Shown here: piece by piece, positions 26,362 to 34,653 of the stretch
Numbering within the stretch: position 1 is the stretch's first letter
How the letters are laid out: every line of letters begins with the position of its first letter
Assembly: GCF_028463985.1 (NCBI RefSeq)
Contig: NZ_CP116766.1
Span: 1,240,001-1,304,000, forward strand
Direction of reading: 5' to 3'
Length of the DNA: 64,000 nucleotides
Source: Neisseria lisongii
GTDB lineage: Bacteria; Pseudomonadota; Gammaproteobacteria; Burkholderiales; Neisseriaceae
Program-made: the position numbers and the translations under genes
Notes under the pieces: generated by a model
What the model saw: the letters and a program-made list of their open reading frames with translations, nothing else
The model's database searches: none
What the model was told of the DNA's origin: nothing

Positions 26362-26473
26362 TTCTAGCACACATTCCTAATTCATTCAGCCCGTCATAAA
26401 CTAATGCAAGCTAAATGTCAGAAAGCCTGCCTGCGGTTAATCCGCAGACAGACTGCGTGCGTGTTCGTCTGAA

Positions 26474-26893
26474 TCAGCGGTGCGGACGGCGCTGGCCTTT
26501 GGCCTGACGTGCCGCCATTTGGTTCATTTCCTGACGGCTCGGGCGTTTTTTGAACAGGGCGTGGGCTTCTTCCACCGAGCATTTTTGTGCCAGACAAATC
26601 AGGGTAACGGCATCTTTTTGGTGTTGGCCGCCGCTGTGGTACATCCGGCGCAGGTTGGCTTCGTTGAGTCGGCCTTTTTCAGGGTCGATGTCGAATTTTT
26701 TCAGGCGTTCGATAAATTGGCGCTGCTGGCGGCGGGAGGTCCAGAAAAAGCCGCCGACTGCTGCGGCTGCAATGATAACGGCCAATAAAATGGCCAGCGG
26801 CCATGAATCGACAATCAATACCAAAATCAGGCTCAAGACGGCGGTTGCCAGCAACAGCAGCCCGCCTAAGCGGATTTTTGTTTTTTTATCCAT
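26474..26893 (-). CDS. Membrane-anchored protein of unknown function
   Basis: A 139-residue protein with two hydrophobic helices near the N terminus (about residues 8-27 and 30-50), then a basic cytoplasmic part (RRQQRQFIERLKKFDIDPEKGRLNEANLRRMYHSGG) and an Arg/Lys/Gln-rich tail. It resembles conserved neisserial proteins of this size, but I cannot give a family. It lies downstream of holA on the same strand. Confidence 0.65.
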   Translation of the reverse strand: MDKKTKIRLGGLLLLATAVLSLILVLIVDSWPLAILLAVIIAAAAVGGFFWTSRRQQRQFIERLKKFDIDPEKGRLNEANLRRMYHSGGQHQKDAVTLICLAQKCSVEEAHALFKKRPSRQEMNQMAARQAKGQRRPHR

Positions 26894-26998
26894 AGGTTAG
26901 GTTCCTTAAAAATTTGATGCCGTCTGAAAAGTGAAACGGCGGCACTCGATATAATGGGCGCTATTTTACCGTACTTTTTCAGTTTCCGCTGCTCTGTT

Positions 26999-27994
26999 TC
27001 ATGCGGCCAATCCGGCAACCAGTTGTTTGAATTCCGCCCATGCGTCGCCGCTTTCTGCACCTTTGATCATACGGTCGATTTTGGCACAGGTTTTAAGCGC
27101 GTCCAGCAGTCGGGCAACGGAAATCCGTTTGGCGGTCTTTGGTGCCAGCGTCTGTTTTTCGCCCCACAGGCGCAGGCTGTTGCGCAGTGCGGCGACATTC
27201 TGCCCCTGCTTGAGGGCGGCGGTCAGCCGAATCAGCATCCGGATGTCTTCTGCCACCGCCCACAACAGCAATACCGGTTCTTCGCCCTCTTCTTCCAAAC
27301 CATCCAACAGGCGGTTGGTGCGCACGGCATCGCCGCTCATCCATGCGCCTGCCAGTTGGAACACGTCAAAGCGTGCCACGTTGGCGACGGCGGCCTCGGC
27401 ATCTTCGATATTCAGCACATGATTTTTCGGGTGCAGCAGCGCCAGTTTGTCGATTTCCTGTTTGGCGGCCAGCAGATTGCCTTCCACCCGTTCAGCAAAC
27501 AGCGCCAAAGCGTCTGCCTCAATCGCCAAACCCTGCTTTTTCAGACGGCCTTGTATCCATTGCGGCAAGGCGGCGGTACTGACGGCTTTGGCTTCCAACA
27601 CTTCGCCTTTGGCGGCCAATGCGCCAAACCATTTTGCCTGTGTCTGCGCCTTTTCCAGTTTGGGCAACAACACCACGGTTACGGTATCTTCGGGCAAATT
27701 GGCGGCTAGCGTCTGCAGGGCTTCGCCGCCGTTTTTGCCCGGTTTGCCGTTGGGAATATGGACTTCCAGCAGTTTCAAATCGGCAAACAGACCGATGCTG
27801 CCCGCCGACTGCAACAATTCCTGCCAATCAAAATGAGTATCGGCGGTATAGACTTCCCGATTGAGATAACCCTGTCGGCGGGCGGCGGCACGCAGAGCGT
27901 CCAGCGCTTCAATCCGCAGCAAATCTTCTTCGCCGTGAATGATATACAGCGGCTTCAGCGGTTTGCCGGTGTCGAGGGACGAAATATCCGCCAT
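26999..27994 (-). CDS. holA: DNA polymerase III delta subunit
   Basis: The clamp-loader delta subunit, 331 residues. The domain I start is LKPLYIIHGEEDLLRIEALDALRAAARRQGYL. A delta-specific C-terminal helical domain follows. The chosen start ATG at 27994 overlaps the lptE stop codon by one base (TGATG), a sign of translational coupling. The longer frame to 28066 runs into lptE. A DUS is embedded near 27538-27547, where it changes the local residues to KKQGRLKKQG. Confidence 0.9.
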   Translation of the reverse strand: MADISSLDTGKPLKPLYIIHGEEDLLRIEALDALRAAARRQGYLNREVYTADTHFDWQELLQSAGSIGLFADLKLLEVHIPNGKPGKNGGEALQTLAANLPEDTVTVVLLPKLEKAQTQAKWFGALAAKGEVLEAKAVSTAALPQWIQGRLKKQGLAIEADALALFAERVEGNLLAAKQEIDKLALLHPKNHVLNIEDAEAAVANVARFDVFQLAGAWMSGDAVRTNRLLDGLEEEGEEPVLLLWAVAEDIRMLIRLTAALKQGQNVAALRNSLRLWGEKQTLAPKTAKRISVARLLDALKTCAKIDRMIKGAESGDAWAEFKQLVAGLAA

Positions 27995-28473
27995 CAGTCT
28001 GCCGCTTTCATAAATGTCAGGCGGCGGACGATCTGTTCGGCGGCATCGGCGTACATTTCCGACCAAATGGTCTGCCCTTCTTCTTCCTTACCCAACACTT
28101 CGCTGTCGGTATAGTTCATGGTGCGGTGGGCATACACCTCAAACGGTTCGCCCAGCGGCTTGCCGTGTCGGCTTGCCTGCGCCCGCACATGCAGCGTCAG
28201 CAGATATTCGTTGATGTCGGCGGCACGGGTAATGGTGTACACCTCCCGGCGGTTATCAACATGGGTAACAGCAATGTCGGCTTGCGCCTGATTTACCGCC
28301 ACCGGCATACCGTCGGCACGGCGCAAAGCGGTTTCCAACGCTGCCTGCAATGCGCCGCCGCTGACCGACCAATGCTGATACGGCAAATTGCCGGACAGGC
28401 CTTGGCTGCCTTTGAGATGGAATCCGCAGGCGGAAAGCAGCAATGCGGCGGCAATAACAATGATTTTTTTCAT
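27994..28473 (-). CDS. lptE: LPS-assembly lipoprotein LptE
   Basis: A 159-residue outer-membrane lipoprotein that plugs the LptD barrel and helps deliver LPS (LOS in Neisseria). The signal peptide MKKIIVIAAALLLSAC ends in lipobox LSAC with Cys16 lipidated, followed by GFHLKGSQGL, the classical LptE (RlpB) start. Start at 28473 is chosen because the longer frame adds 12 residues before the lipoprotein signal. It is coupled to holA, as in many proteobacteria. Confidence 0.92.
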   Translation of the reverse strand: MKKIIVIAAALLLSACGFHLKGSQGLSGNLPYQHWSVSGGALQAALETALRRADGMPVAVNQAQADIAVTHVDNRREVYTITRAADINEYLLTLHVRAQASRHGKPLGEPFEVYAHRTMNYTDSEVLGKEEEGQTIWSEMYADAAEQIVRRLTFMKAAD

Positions 28474-28524
28474 AAGGTTTTCTGTTTCCGAAAAATGGGG
28501 AACGGGCAATGCGGCAATCCGGAA

Positions 28525-29304
28525 TTAAACGCCGCTTTTATCCAGCCAAATCAGGCTGACCATGCGGCCGGTCTGCCCGTCTCTGCGGTAGGAAAAAAAG
28601 GTATCCCGTTCCAAAACCGTGCAACGTTCGCCGCCGTAAACCAAATGCACGCCTTCCCTACGCAGCGTCATGCGTGCCAAGGCGTAAATATCGGCAAGGT
28701 ATTTGCCGCCGCCGATGTCGCTGAATGCGGTTTCGGCTTCGGGCATCTGCCTGCAGAATGCGTCGGCAACGTCCTGCCCGACTTCAAATGCGTCCGGCCC
28801 GATGGCGGGACCGAGATAGGCCATGATTTCTTCGGGCGCAACCTTCATGGCACGCACGGTATTCTGCAACACGCCGCCCGCCAAGCCCCGCCAGCCGGCA
28901 TGGGCGGCGGCAACCACCGTTCCGGCACGGTCGCAAAACAACACCGGCAAACAGTCTGCCGTCATGCTGGCGCAGGCGGCAAGGCCGCTGTCGTCCACTG
29001 AGGCATCGGCATCGGGCGTGTCGTGCAGCGCATCTGCGGCCCGCACCACGGTAGCGCTGTGGATTTGGTTGAGATACGCCACCGGCACGCCGACCTGCTG
29101 CTGCACAATTTCCCGATTTCGCTCAACGTGTTGCGGATTATCGCCGACATGCGCACCCACATTCAGCGAGGCAAACACGCCGCCACTGACACCGCCGTTG
29201 CGGGTGGTAATCAGGGTTTTCACAGATTTTGGCGCCGGCCAGTCTGCCGTCAGAAACGGCGTATTGGGAATGTGAATGCCCAAGGTTTCGTTTAATGTTT
29301 TCAT
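28525..29304 (-). CDS. pgeF: Purine nucleoside phosphorylase/laccase-domain protein (YfiH/PgeF)
   Basis: A 259-residue protein of the multicopper-oxidase-like YfiH family. The family start is TLITTRNGGVSGGVFASLNVGAHVGD, and the metal-site residues are in ADCLPVLFCD, AHAGWRGLAGG and LGPAIGPDAFEVG. Members act on purine nucleosides and have been linked to cell-wall fidelity in E. coli. It lies just downstream of rluD, the same order as rluD-yfiH in E. coli. Confidence 0.9.
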   Translation of the reverse strand: MKTLNETLGIHIPNTPFLTADWPAPKSVKTLITTRNGGVSGGVFASLNVGAHVGDNPQHVERNREIVQQQVGVPVAYLNQIHSATVVRAADALHDTPDADASVDDSGLAACASMTADCLPVLFCDRAGTVVAAAHAGWRGLAGGVLQNTVRAMKVAPEEIMAYLGPAIGPDAFEVGQDVADAFCRQMPEAETAFSDIGGGKYLADIYALARMTLRREGVHLVYGGERCTVLERDTFFSYRRDGQTGRMVSLIWLDKSGV

Positions 29305-29312
29305 ATTGTTCC

Positions 29313-29352
29313 TTTTTCAGACGGCCTTGCCGTTTGAGGCCGTCTGAAAATG
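29313..29352. repeat. Inverted DUS pair between rluD and pgeF
   Basis: TTTTCAGACGGCCT and AGGCCGTCTGAAAA separated by a short loop, in the intergenic gap within the rluD-pgeF-lptE-holA group. It could attenuate transcription from rluD. Confidence 0.6.
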
Positions 29353-29367
29353 CACGCAATGCGGCGT

Positions 29368-30492
29368 TTAATCCCGAACGTACACCACTTCTACATCGTA
29401 GTCGTCTTCGTTCCAGTCATCGTCGTCATCGCAATCCAGCTTGTCCTGCCACTCTTCTTCGTGGCTCAGGGAAGAATCCAAACCGGCTTCCAAACGCAAT
29501 ACCGACAACAGATGATACATGTCTTGCGGCATCGGTGCTTCAAAAGAAACGGTTTCCTGCGTTTTCGGGTGGACAAAACTCAAGCGGTAGGCATGCAGCG
29601 CTTGGCGCGCGCCCAGACTTTTCACCGCCTCTTTCGCCACCTCGCTGCACGGGTGGCGGGGATTACCGTACACCGGATCGGCCGCCAGCGGGTGGTTGGC
29701 TTCCCGCATATGCACCCGAATCTGATGGGTGCGGCCGGTTTCCAAAGCACATTCAATATAGCTGTGCGCCGGATAACGTTCCAACACTTTAATATGGGTT
29801 ACTGCGGGTTTGCCGCCGTATTTGACCACCGCCATTTTCAGGCGGTTGTGCGGATCGCGACCGATTAAGGTATCGATTTTGCCGTCAAACGGCACAACGC
29901 CGTTGGCAACGGCACGGTAAATCCGTTTCACCGTTCTCGCCTGAAGCTGCTGCACCAGCGCATTTTGTGCCGGCAAGGTTTTGGCCACCACCATCAGACC
30001 GCTGGTTTCTTTGTCCAAACGATGCACAATCCCCGCCCTCGGCACTTGCGACAATTCCGGACAATGCGCCAGCAGACCGTTGAGCAGCGTGCCGCTCCAG
30101 TTGCCCGCCGCCGGATGGACGACCAAACCCGCCGGTTTATTGACCACAATCACGGTATCGTCTTCGTAAACAATATCCAAATCCATGGCTTCGGGCGCAA
30201 ACGCCAAATTTTCTTCACTCGGACGTACGGTAACTGTGATAAACTCCCCACCGATTAATTTATCTTTCGGCAAAGCCGGTTTATCGTTTACAATAACTGC
30301 GCCGTCTTTAATCCAGGCGGCAAGGCGGCTGCGGGAATAATCCGGCATCAGTTTTGCCAGTGCGGCATCCAAACGTAAACCCGCCATTTCCAAAGGTACG
30401 GTTAAATTAACACAACTTTCTGTTTCAGGGGCTGCCGAAAAGTCCGAATCATCGCTATAATCGGCTTCATTATCAAAGGAAGTATTTTGCAT
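29368..30492 (-). CDS. rluD: 23S rRNA pseudouridine synthase RluD
   Basis: A 374-residue pseudouridine synthase that modifies helix 69 of 23S rRNA (1911, 1915, 1917). An S4-like domain near residues 25-95 precedes the RluA-type catalytic core with the Asp in RAGIVHRLDKETSGLM. The conserved end segment is GRTHQIRVHMREANHPLAADPVYG. The C-terminal tail is very acidic (DDDDDWNEDDYDVEVVY). The start MQNTSFDNEADYS is chosen; it overlaps the bamD start in a shared CATG. The frame extends to 30561 but that part lies in bamD. Confidence 0.93.
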   Translation of the reverse strand: MQNTSFDNEADYSDDSDFSAAPETESCVNLTVPLEMAGLRLDAALAKLMPDYSRSRLAAWIKDGAVIVNDKPALPKDKLIGGEFITVTVRPSEENLAFAPEAMDLDIVYEDDTVIVVNKPAGLVVHPAAGNWSGTLLNGLLAHCPELSQVPRAGIVHRLDKETSGLMVVAKTLPAQNALVQQLQARTVKRIYRAVANGVVPFDGKIDTLIGRDPHNRLKMAVVKYGGKPAVTHIKVLERYPAHSYIECALETGRTHQIRVHMREANHPLAADPVYGNPRHPCSEVAKEAVKSLGARQALHAYRLSFVHPKTQETVSFEAPMPQDMYHLLSVLRLEAGLDSSLSHEEEWQDKLDCDDDDDWNEDDYDVEVVYVRD

Positions 30493-31300
30493 GAAAAAAA
30501 TTCTTTTAGTAGTTTCTCTAAGTGTCGCACTCGCTGCCTGCGCCAATACGCAAAAAGGCACAGTCGATAAAGATGCCCAAATTACTCAGGATTGGAGTGT
30601 AGAACAACTCTATGCAGAAGCGCAAGACGAACTGAACAGCCACAATTATACCCGTGCCGTCAAACTCTACGAAATTTTGGAATCCCGCTTCCCGAGCAGC
30701 CGCCATTCGCAGCACTCGTTGCTGGATACTGCCTATGCCTATTATAAAGACGGCGAACGTGAAAAAGCGCTGGCCACGATTGCCCGCTTCCAGCGCCAGT
30801 ATCCGCAGCACCCGAATATGGACTACGCCCTCTATCTGCAAGGTCTGACCGCTTTCAATGAAGACCAATCCTTCCTCAACAAGCTCGCCTCGCAAGACTG
30901 GGCCGACCGCGACCCGAAAGCCAACTTGGAAGCCTACCGTGTTTTTGCGCAACTGGTGGCACAATACCCCGACAGCAAATACACGCCCGATGCCGTCGTC
31001 CGCATGGCCAAACTGGTTGACGCACTGGCCGGCAACGAAATGGCGGTTGCCCGCTATTATCTGAAACGGGGTGCCTATATCGCCGCCTCGAGCCGGGCCC
31101 AAAAAATCGTCCAACGCTACCAAAACACCCGCTTTGTCGAAGAAGCGCTGGCGATGATGGAACTCTCATACAAAAAACTCGGCAAACCCCAGCTTGCCGA
31201 AGACACCCGCCGTGTGTTGGCACACAACTTCCCCAACAGCCCGTTTCTGCAACACGATTGGAAACCGGACGATATGCCTTGGTGGCGCTACTGGAAATAA
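30491..31300 (+). CDS. bamD: Outer-membrane assembly lipoprotein BamD (ComL)
   Basis: A 269-residue BAM-complex lipoprotein with the signal peptide MKKILLVVSLSVALAAC, lipobox LAAC and Cys17. The mature part is made of tetratricopeptide-like helical repeats (YAEAQDELNSHNYTRAVKLYEILESRFPSS, then further units) and ends in PWWRYWK, as in neisserial ComL. It is essential for folding outer-membrane proteins and was first named for natural competence. It diverges from rluD with overlapping start codons, so its promoter must lie within rluD. Confidence 0.95.
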   Translation: MKKILLVVSLSVALAACANTQKGTVDKDAQITQDWSVEQLYAEAQDELNSHNYTRAVKLYEILESRFPSSRHSQHSLLDTAYAYYKDGEREKALATIARFQRQYPQHPNMDYALYLQGLTAFNEDQSFLNKLASQDWADRDPKANLEAYRVFAQLVAQYPDSKYTPDAVVRMAKLVDALAGNEMAVARYYLKRGAYIAASSRAQKIVQRYQNTRFVEEALAMMELSYKKLGKPQLAEDTRRVLAHNFPNSPFLQHDWKPDDMPWWRYWK

Positions 31301-31316
31301 GTTTCCGCAAAACAAT

Positions 31317-31357
31317 ACAAAAACCGCTTCCGATATGCTCGGAAGCGGTTTTTGTAT
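31317..31357 (+). terminator. Terminator of bamD
   Basis: AAAACCGCTTCC and GGAAGCGGTTTT form a 12-bp stem around a GATATGCTC-type loop, with a following TTG. Confidence 0.85.
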
Positions 31358-31415
31358 TGTATCGCAAATTAACTGAATTGAATTTGCTGGTTCTCCCCCA
31401 ATTCAATTCCAACCT

Positions 31416-31461
31416 GATTTTCAGACGGCCTCAACTCATCAGCTCAAGCCGTCTGAAAAGT
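31416..31461. terminator. Inverted DUS pair between bamD and the MFS gene
   Basis: GATTTTCAGACGGCCT and AAGCCGTCTGAAAAG flank a loop of about 15 bases between converging genes. Confidence 0.55.
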
Positions 31462-31463
31462 GC

Positions 31464-32768
31464 TTATTGCTCTGATTCCCTGTCGGCGCGCTTGCCCAGC
31501 AACAATGCCGAGATAAAACCCAAGCCCAAGCCGAACATCACGTAATAAGCGGGCGACAGGGGCGAACCGGTCTGCTGGATCAGCCAAGTAACGATGAATT
31601 GGGCAAATCCGCCAATCAGCAAAACAGCGGTGTTATATGAAAGTGCCAAGCCCAAGCCCCGCACCTGCGGCGGAAACAGTCCCGCCATCACCGTGCTGAA
31701 CACGGCGAAAAAGGCGGCAGCGCATACGCCGGCAATCAGTTGCACCGCAATCAGCTTTTCTGCGGAAGGTGCGCCCGACAGCCAAGCATATAAAGGATAA
31801 ATCAGCAGCAGGAATGCGCCCAGCGACAGCGTTAAAATTTTTCTGCGGCCGATTTTGTCGGAAAGCAGGCCGAATAAAGGGGTCAGCAGCACCACCCACA
31901 CCGCTCCGACCAGCTGTGCCTGAAATGCCTGTTCCAAGGTCAGCCCCAAAACTTTCACGGAATAAGTTACCAAATAGGTAAACGTGATATAAACCGTAAC
32001 CGTTGCGGCGGCAACCAAACCAATGCCGATGAAAATTTCACGCCATGCGGCACGCAGGGTCGGCCAAACCGCCGTTTTTCCGCCCTCGTTCCGCTGCTGC
32101 TGTTTGGTTTGCTTGAATACTTCGGTTTCATCGAGCTTGCGGCGGATATAGACGGCAACCGGAATAATCACCAAACCGAAAATAAACGGAATCCGCCATG
32201 CCCACGCCTCGATTTCTGCCTGAGAAAACAAGGCGGTCATCAATGCACCGGCTGATGCGCCCAGCACCAAACCGATCATCTGCCCCGTCATCTGCCATGA
32301 GCCGTAAAATCCCCGCTTGCCTGGTGGTGCCATTTCAATCAGCAGTGCAGTGGCCGTGCCGAATTCGCCGCCTGCGGAAAAGCCCTGCATCAAACGTGCC
32401 GTCAATACCAGCAGCGGTGCCAGTATGCCGACAGCCTGATAAGTCGGTGCAAACGCAATCAGTGCCAGCGATACCGCCATCATGCCGGTTACCAACACCA
32501 TCGCAGCCTTGCGCCCTTTGCGGTCGGCATATAATCCCAAAATTACGCCGCCAATCGGGCGCATAAAAAAGCCGACCCCAAAAATAGCGGTCATCAGCAA
32601 AATACTGTTGAGTTCCGAACCGGCGCTGCCGTCCGCCGCCGGTGTCGGGAAAAACAGGGTTGAAATAATCGGTGTCATAAATGCGAAAACGAGAAAATCA
32701 TACCATTCCAACGCATTGCCGATAATTGCCGCCGCCAGATTGCGGATTTTGGCTGTTGTTGATTGCAT
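31464..32768 (-). CDS. MFS metabolite:proton symporter
   Basis: A 434-residue major-facilitator transporter with about 12 membrane segments. It belongs to the metabolite:H+ symporter branch (citrate, alpha-ketoglutarate, proline/betaine type), with landmarks GNALEWYDFLVFAFM near the start, the loop motif GLYADRKGRKAAM and LLSDKIGRRKIL at the half-repeat, and SAGGEFGTATALLIEMAP. The substrate cannot be told from sequence alone; dicarboxylates or amino acids are plausible. Start at 32768 (MQSTTAKIRNL) has a GGAGA site; the frame runs 11 codons further upstream. Confidence 0.85.
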   Translation of the reverse strand: MQSTTAKIRNLAAAIIGNALEWYDFLVFAFMTPIISTLFFPTPAADGSAGSELNSILLMTAIFGVGFFMRPIGGVILGLYADRKGRKAAMVLVTGMMAVSLALIAFAPTYQAVGILAPLLVLTARLMQGFSAGGEFGTATALLIEMAPPGKRGFYGSWQMTGQMIGLVLGASAGALMTALFSQAEIEAWAWRIPFIFGLVIIPVAVYIRRKLDETEVFKQTKQQQRNEGGKTAVWPTLRAAWREIFIGIGLVAAATVTVYITFTYLVTYSVKVLGLTLEQAFQAQLVGAVWVVLLTPLFGLLSDKIGRRKILTLSLGAFLLLIYPLYAWLSGAPSAEKLIAVQLIAGVCAAAFFAVFSTVMAGLFPPQVRGLGLALSYNTAVLLIGGFAQFIVTWLIQQTGSPLSPAYYVMFGLGLGFISALLLGKRADRESEQ

Positions 32769-32918
32769 CGTCTCTCCTTTGAATTTAGAATAGCTATACA
32801 TTTCTTTACCAAGTTTCCCACGCTTTTAACATTTTGACAATATTTAACCGGCAATCTTGCATGGTCGGGAAATATATAATGCAGCAACGCAGGTTTCTGC
32901 GATACAAAGGAAAAAACC

Positions 32919-34082
32919 ATGTCCGAAATCCTCACCAGCCGCCAATGGCTGGAAAAACTGGTCGCATTCGACACCACCAGCCGCCATTCCAATCTGGAAT
33001 TAATCGAAACCGTCAAAAACTATTTGGAAAGCTACGGTTTGCGGGTATGGCTGGCGGGCAATCCCGAAGGCACCAAAGCCAATCTGTTTGCCACCCTGCC
33101 CGATTCAGACGGCAATACCCAAGGCGGCATTGCTTTGTCGGGACACACCGATGTCGTGCCGGTGGACGGTCAGCAATGGAGCAGCGATCCGTTTGTATTA
33201 ACCGAACGGGAACAACGCCTCTATGGTCGAGGCTCATGCGATATGAAAGGCTTTATCGCCTCGGCACTGTCGTTGGTGCCGGAATGGGTGCAGCAGAAAC
33301 GTGCCAAACCGATTCACTTCGCCCTCTCCTACGATGAAGAAGTCGGCTGCGCCGGCGCACCGGTGATGATTGAAGCCATTCAGCAAAAAGGCCAGCAGAT
33401 TGACGGCTGCATTGTCGGCGAACCGACCAATATGCAGGTGATTGTGGCACACAAAGGCATCAACCTGTTCAAATGCAGCGTCCACGGCAAAGCCGCCCAC
33501 TCCTCATTGACACCCAAAGGCTGCAACGCCATCGAATACGCCGCCAAACTAATCTGCCGCATTCGGGAAATCGCCGACCATTACCGGCAAAACGGCCCGT
33601 TTGACGAGCAATACGACGTTCCGTTCCCGACCATGACCACCAACCTGATTCAGGGCGGCATTGCGGTGAACACCATTCCCGAACAGTGCAGCTTCCAATA
33701 CGAATTCCGCAACCTCCCCGGCATTCCCGCCGAAAAAATCCAACAGCAGGTTGAAGACTATATCCAAAACGAACTGCTGCCGAAAATGCGTCAGGAATAC
33801 AGCAGCGCCGACATCGCCATCGACCGCCAAGCCTCCGCCCCCGCATTGGAAGCCGCCGAAGAAGCCGCCATCACCGCACTGGTTCGTGCCTTAAACGACG
33901 ACCACACCATCCGCAAAGTCGCCTATGGTACAGAAGCCGGACTGTTCCAAAAAATCGGCATTCCCACCATCGTCTGCGGCCCCGGTAGTATCCAGCAGGC
34001 ACACAAACCCGATGAATTTATCGAAATCGCCCAACTCGAAGCCTGCGACCGTTTTTTAAGAAAACTGGTTCAGGCAATGTGA
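32919..34082 (+). CDS. argE: Acetylornithine deacetylase
   Basis: A 387-residue M20-family deacylase of arginine biosynthesis. Zinc ligands and catalytic residues are seen in ALSGHTDVVPVDG, LYGRGSCDMKGF, the catalytic DEEVGCAG, and the C-terminal CGPGSIQQAHKPDEF. It resembles ArgE of the Pseudomonas type more than DapE, because the motif GRGSCDMKG with Cys and the ending IQQAHKPDEFI are typical of ArgE. Start is supported by AAAGGAAAAAACC. A DUS pair follows. Confidence 0.85.
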   Translation: MSEILTSRQWLEKLVAFDTTSRHSNLELIETVKNYLESYGLRVWLAGNPEGTKANLFATLPDSDGNTQGGIALSGHTDVVPVDGQQWSSDPFVLTEREQRLYGRGSCDMKGFIASALSLVPEWVQQKRAKPIHFALSYDEEVGCAGAPVMIEAIQQKGQQIDGCIVGEPTNMQVIVAHKGINLFKCSVHGKAAHSSLTPKGCNAIEYAAKLICRIREIADHYRQNGPFDEQYDVPFPTMTTNLIQGGIAVNTIPEQCSFQYEFRNLPGIPAEKIQQQVEDYIQNELLPKMRQEYSSADIAIDRQASAPALEAAEEAAITALVRALNDDHTIRKVAYGTEAGLFQKIGIPTIVCGPGSIQQAHKPDEFIEIAQLEACDRFLRKLVQAM

Positions 34083-34097
34083 TAAGGGAATGATAAT

Positions 34098-34133
34098 AAA
34101 GCCGTCTGAAAATCATGTTTTCAGACGGCTTTA
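34098..34133 (+). terminator. Inverted DUS terminator of argE
   Basis: AAAGCCGTCTGAAAA and TTTTCAGACGGCTTT form a 15-bp stem, 17 bases after the argE stop codon. Confidence 0.75.
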
Positions 34134-34152
34134 TCGTGCATTTACCAAAAAA

Positions 34153-34295
34153 TATAGTTAAAACACCGAATTTTCTGTACAAATCGGCAAGCTAAGTTGA
34201 TCCACCTGCACTTTGTTCCCCGTCCCGCTGGCGGGAAGGGGTTAGGGGAAGGGTGGCTCGCTGTGGTGTCATATTTTTTCGGTTGATTTACTATA
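34153..34295. repeat. 143-bp element with TATAGT ends (family B)
   Basis: The left end is TATAGTTAAAACACCGAA; the right end is GGTTGATTTACTATA. The middle holds CCCGTCCCGCTGGCGGGA, a partly palindromic GC-rich block. Reverse-complementing it aligns with the sequence at 61126-61199. No coding capacity. See the finding on related elements. Confidence 0.6.
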
Positions 34296-34337
34296 TAACA
34301 GCGTAACATACCCCTATCATGAATTACTCGGAAACTG

Positions 34338-34374
34338 AAAAGCCGTCTAAAAACTGAATTTTCAGACGGCTTTA
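34338..34374. repeat. Inverted DUS pair with one mutated copy
   Basis: AAAAGCCGTCTAAAAA is a DUS with G to A in the core (GCCGTCTAAA); its partner TTTTCAGACGGCTTT is intact. It separates family B from tRNA-Thr. Confidence 0.6.
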
Positions 34375-34378
34375 AATT

Positions 34379-34454
34379 TGGTGCCGGCACCAAGAGTCGA
34401 ACTCGGGACCCCCTGATTACAAGTCAGGTGCTCTACCAACTGAGCTATACCGGC
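34379..34454 (-). tRNA. tRNA-Thr (anticodon TGT)
   Basis: A standard 76-nt cloverleaf including CCA: acceptor GCCGGTA with TGCCGGC, D-loop AGCTCAGTTGGTAGAGC, anticodon loop CTTGTAA and T-loop TTCGACT. It reads ACA threonine codons. Confidence 0.95.
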
Positions 34455-34653
34455 TAAGAAGTCGGCATTATGCCGATAATCTGCCCATTTGGCAAGCGGT
34501 TTGAACGAGATTTTTACTGAATTTTATCAACCCGAATGATTTTTAAAGGAAATTAGTTTTATCAACCCGACTGCATTTCCTGCTCTAAGTCTTGATTGAC
34601 GCATCATGCCGTCTGAAAACCGCTGCCTTTATTCAGACCGCATGGTGCATCAC

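Noticed and set aside
32919..34082. Succinyl-diaminopimelate desuccinylase (dapE)
   Set aside because: The motifs GRGSCDMKG and QQAHKPDEF fit ArgE better.
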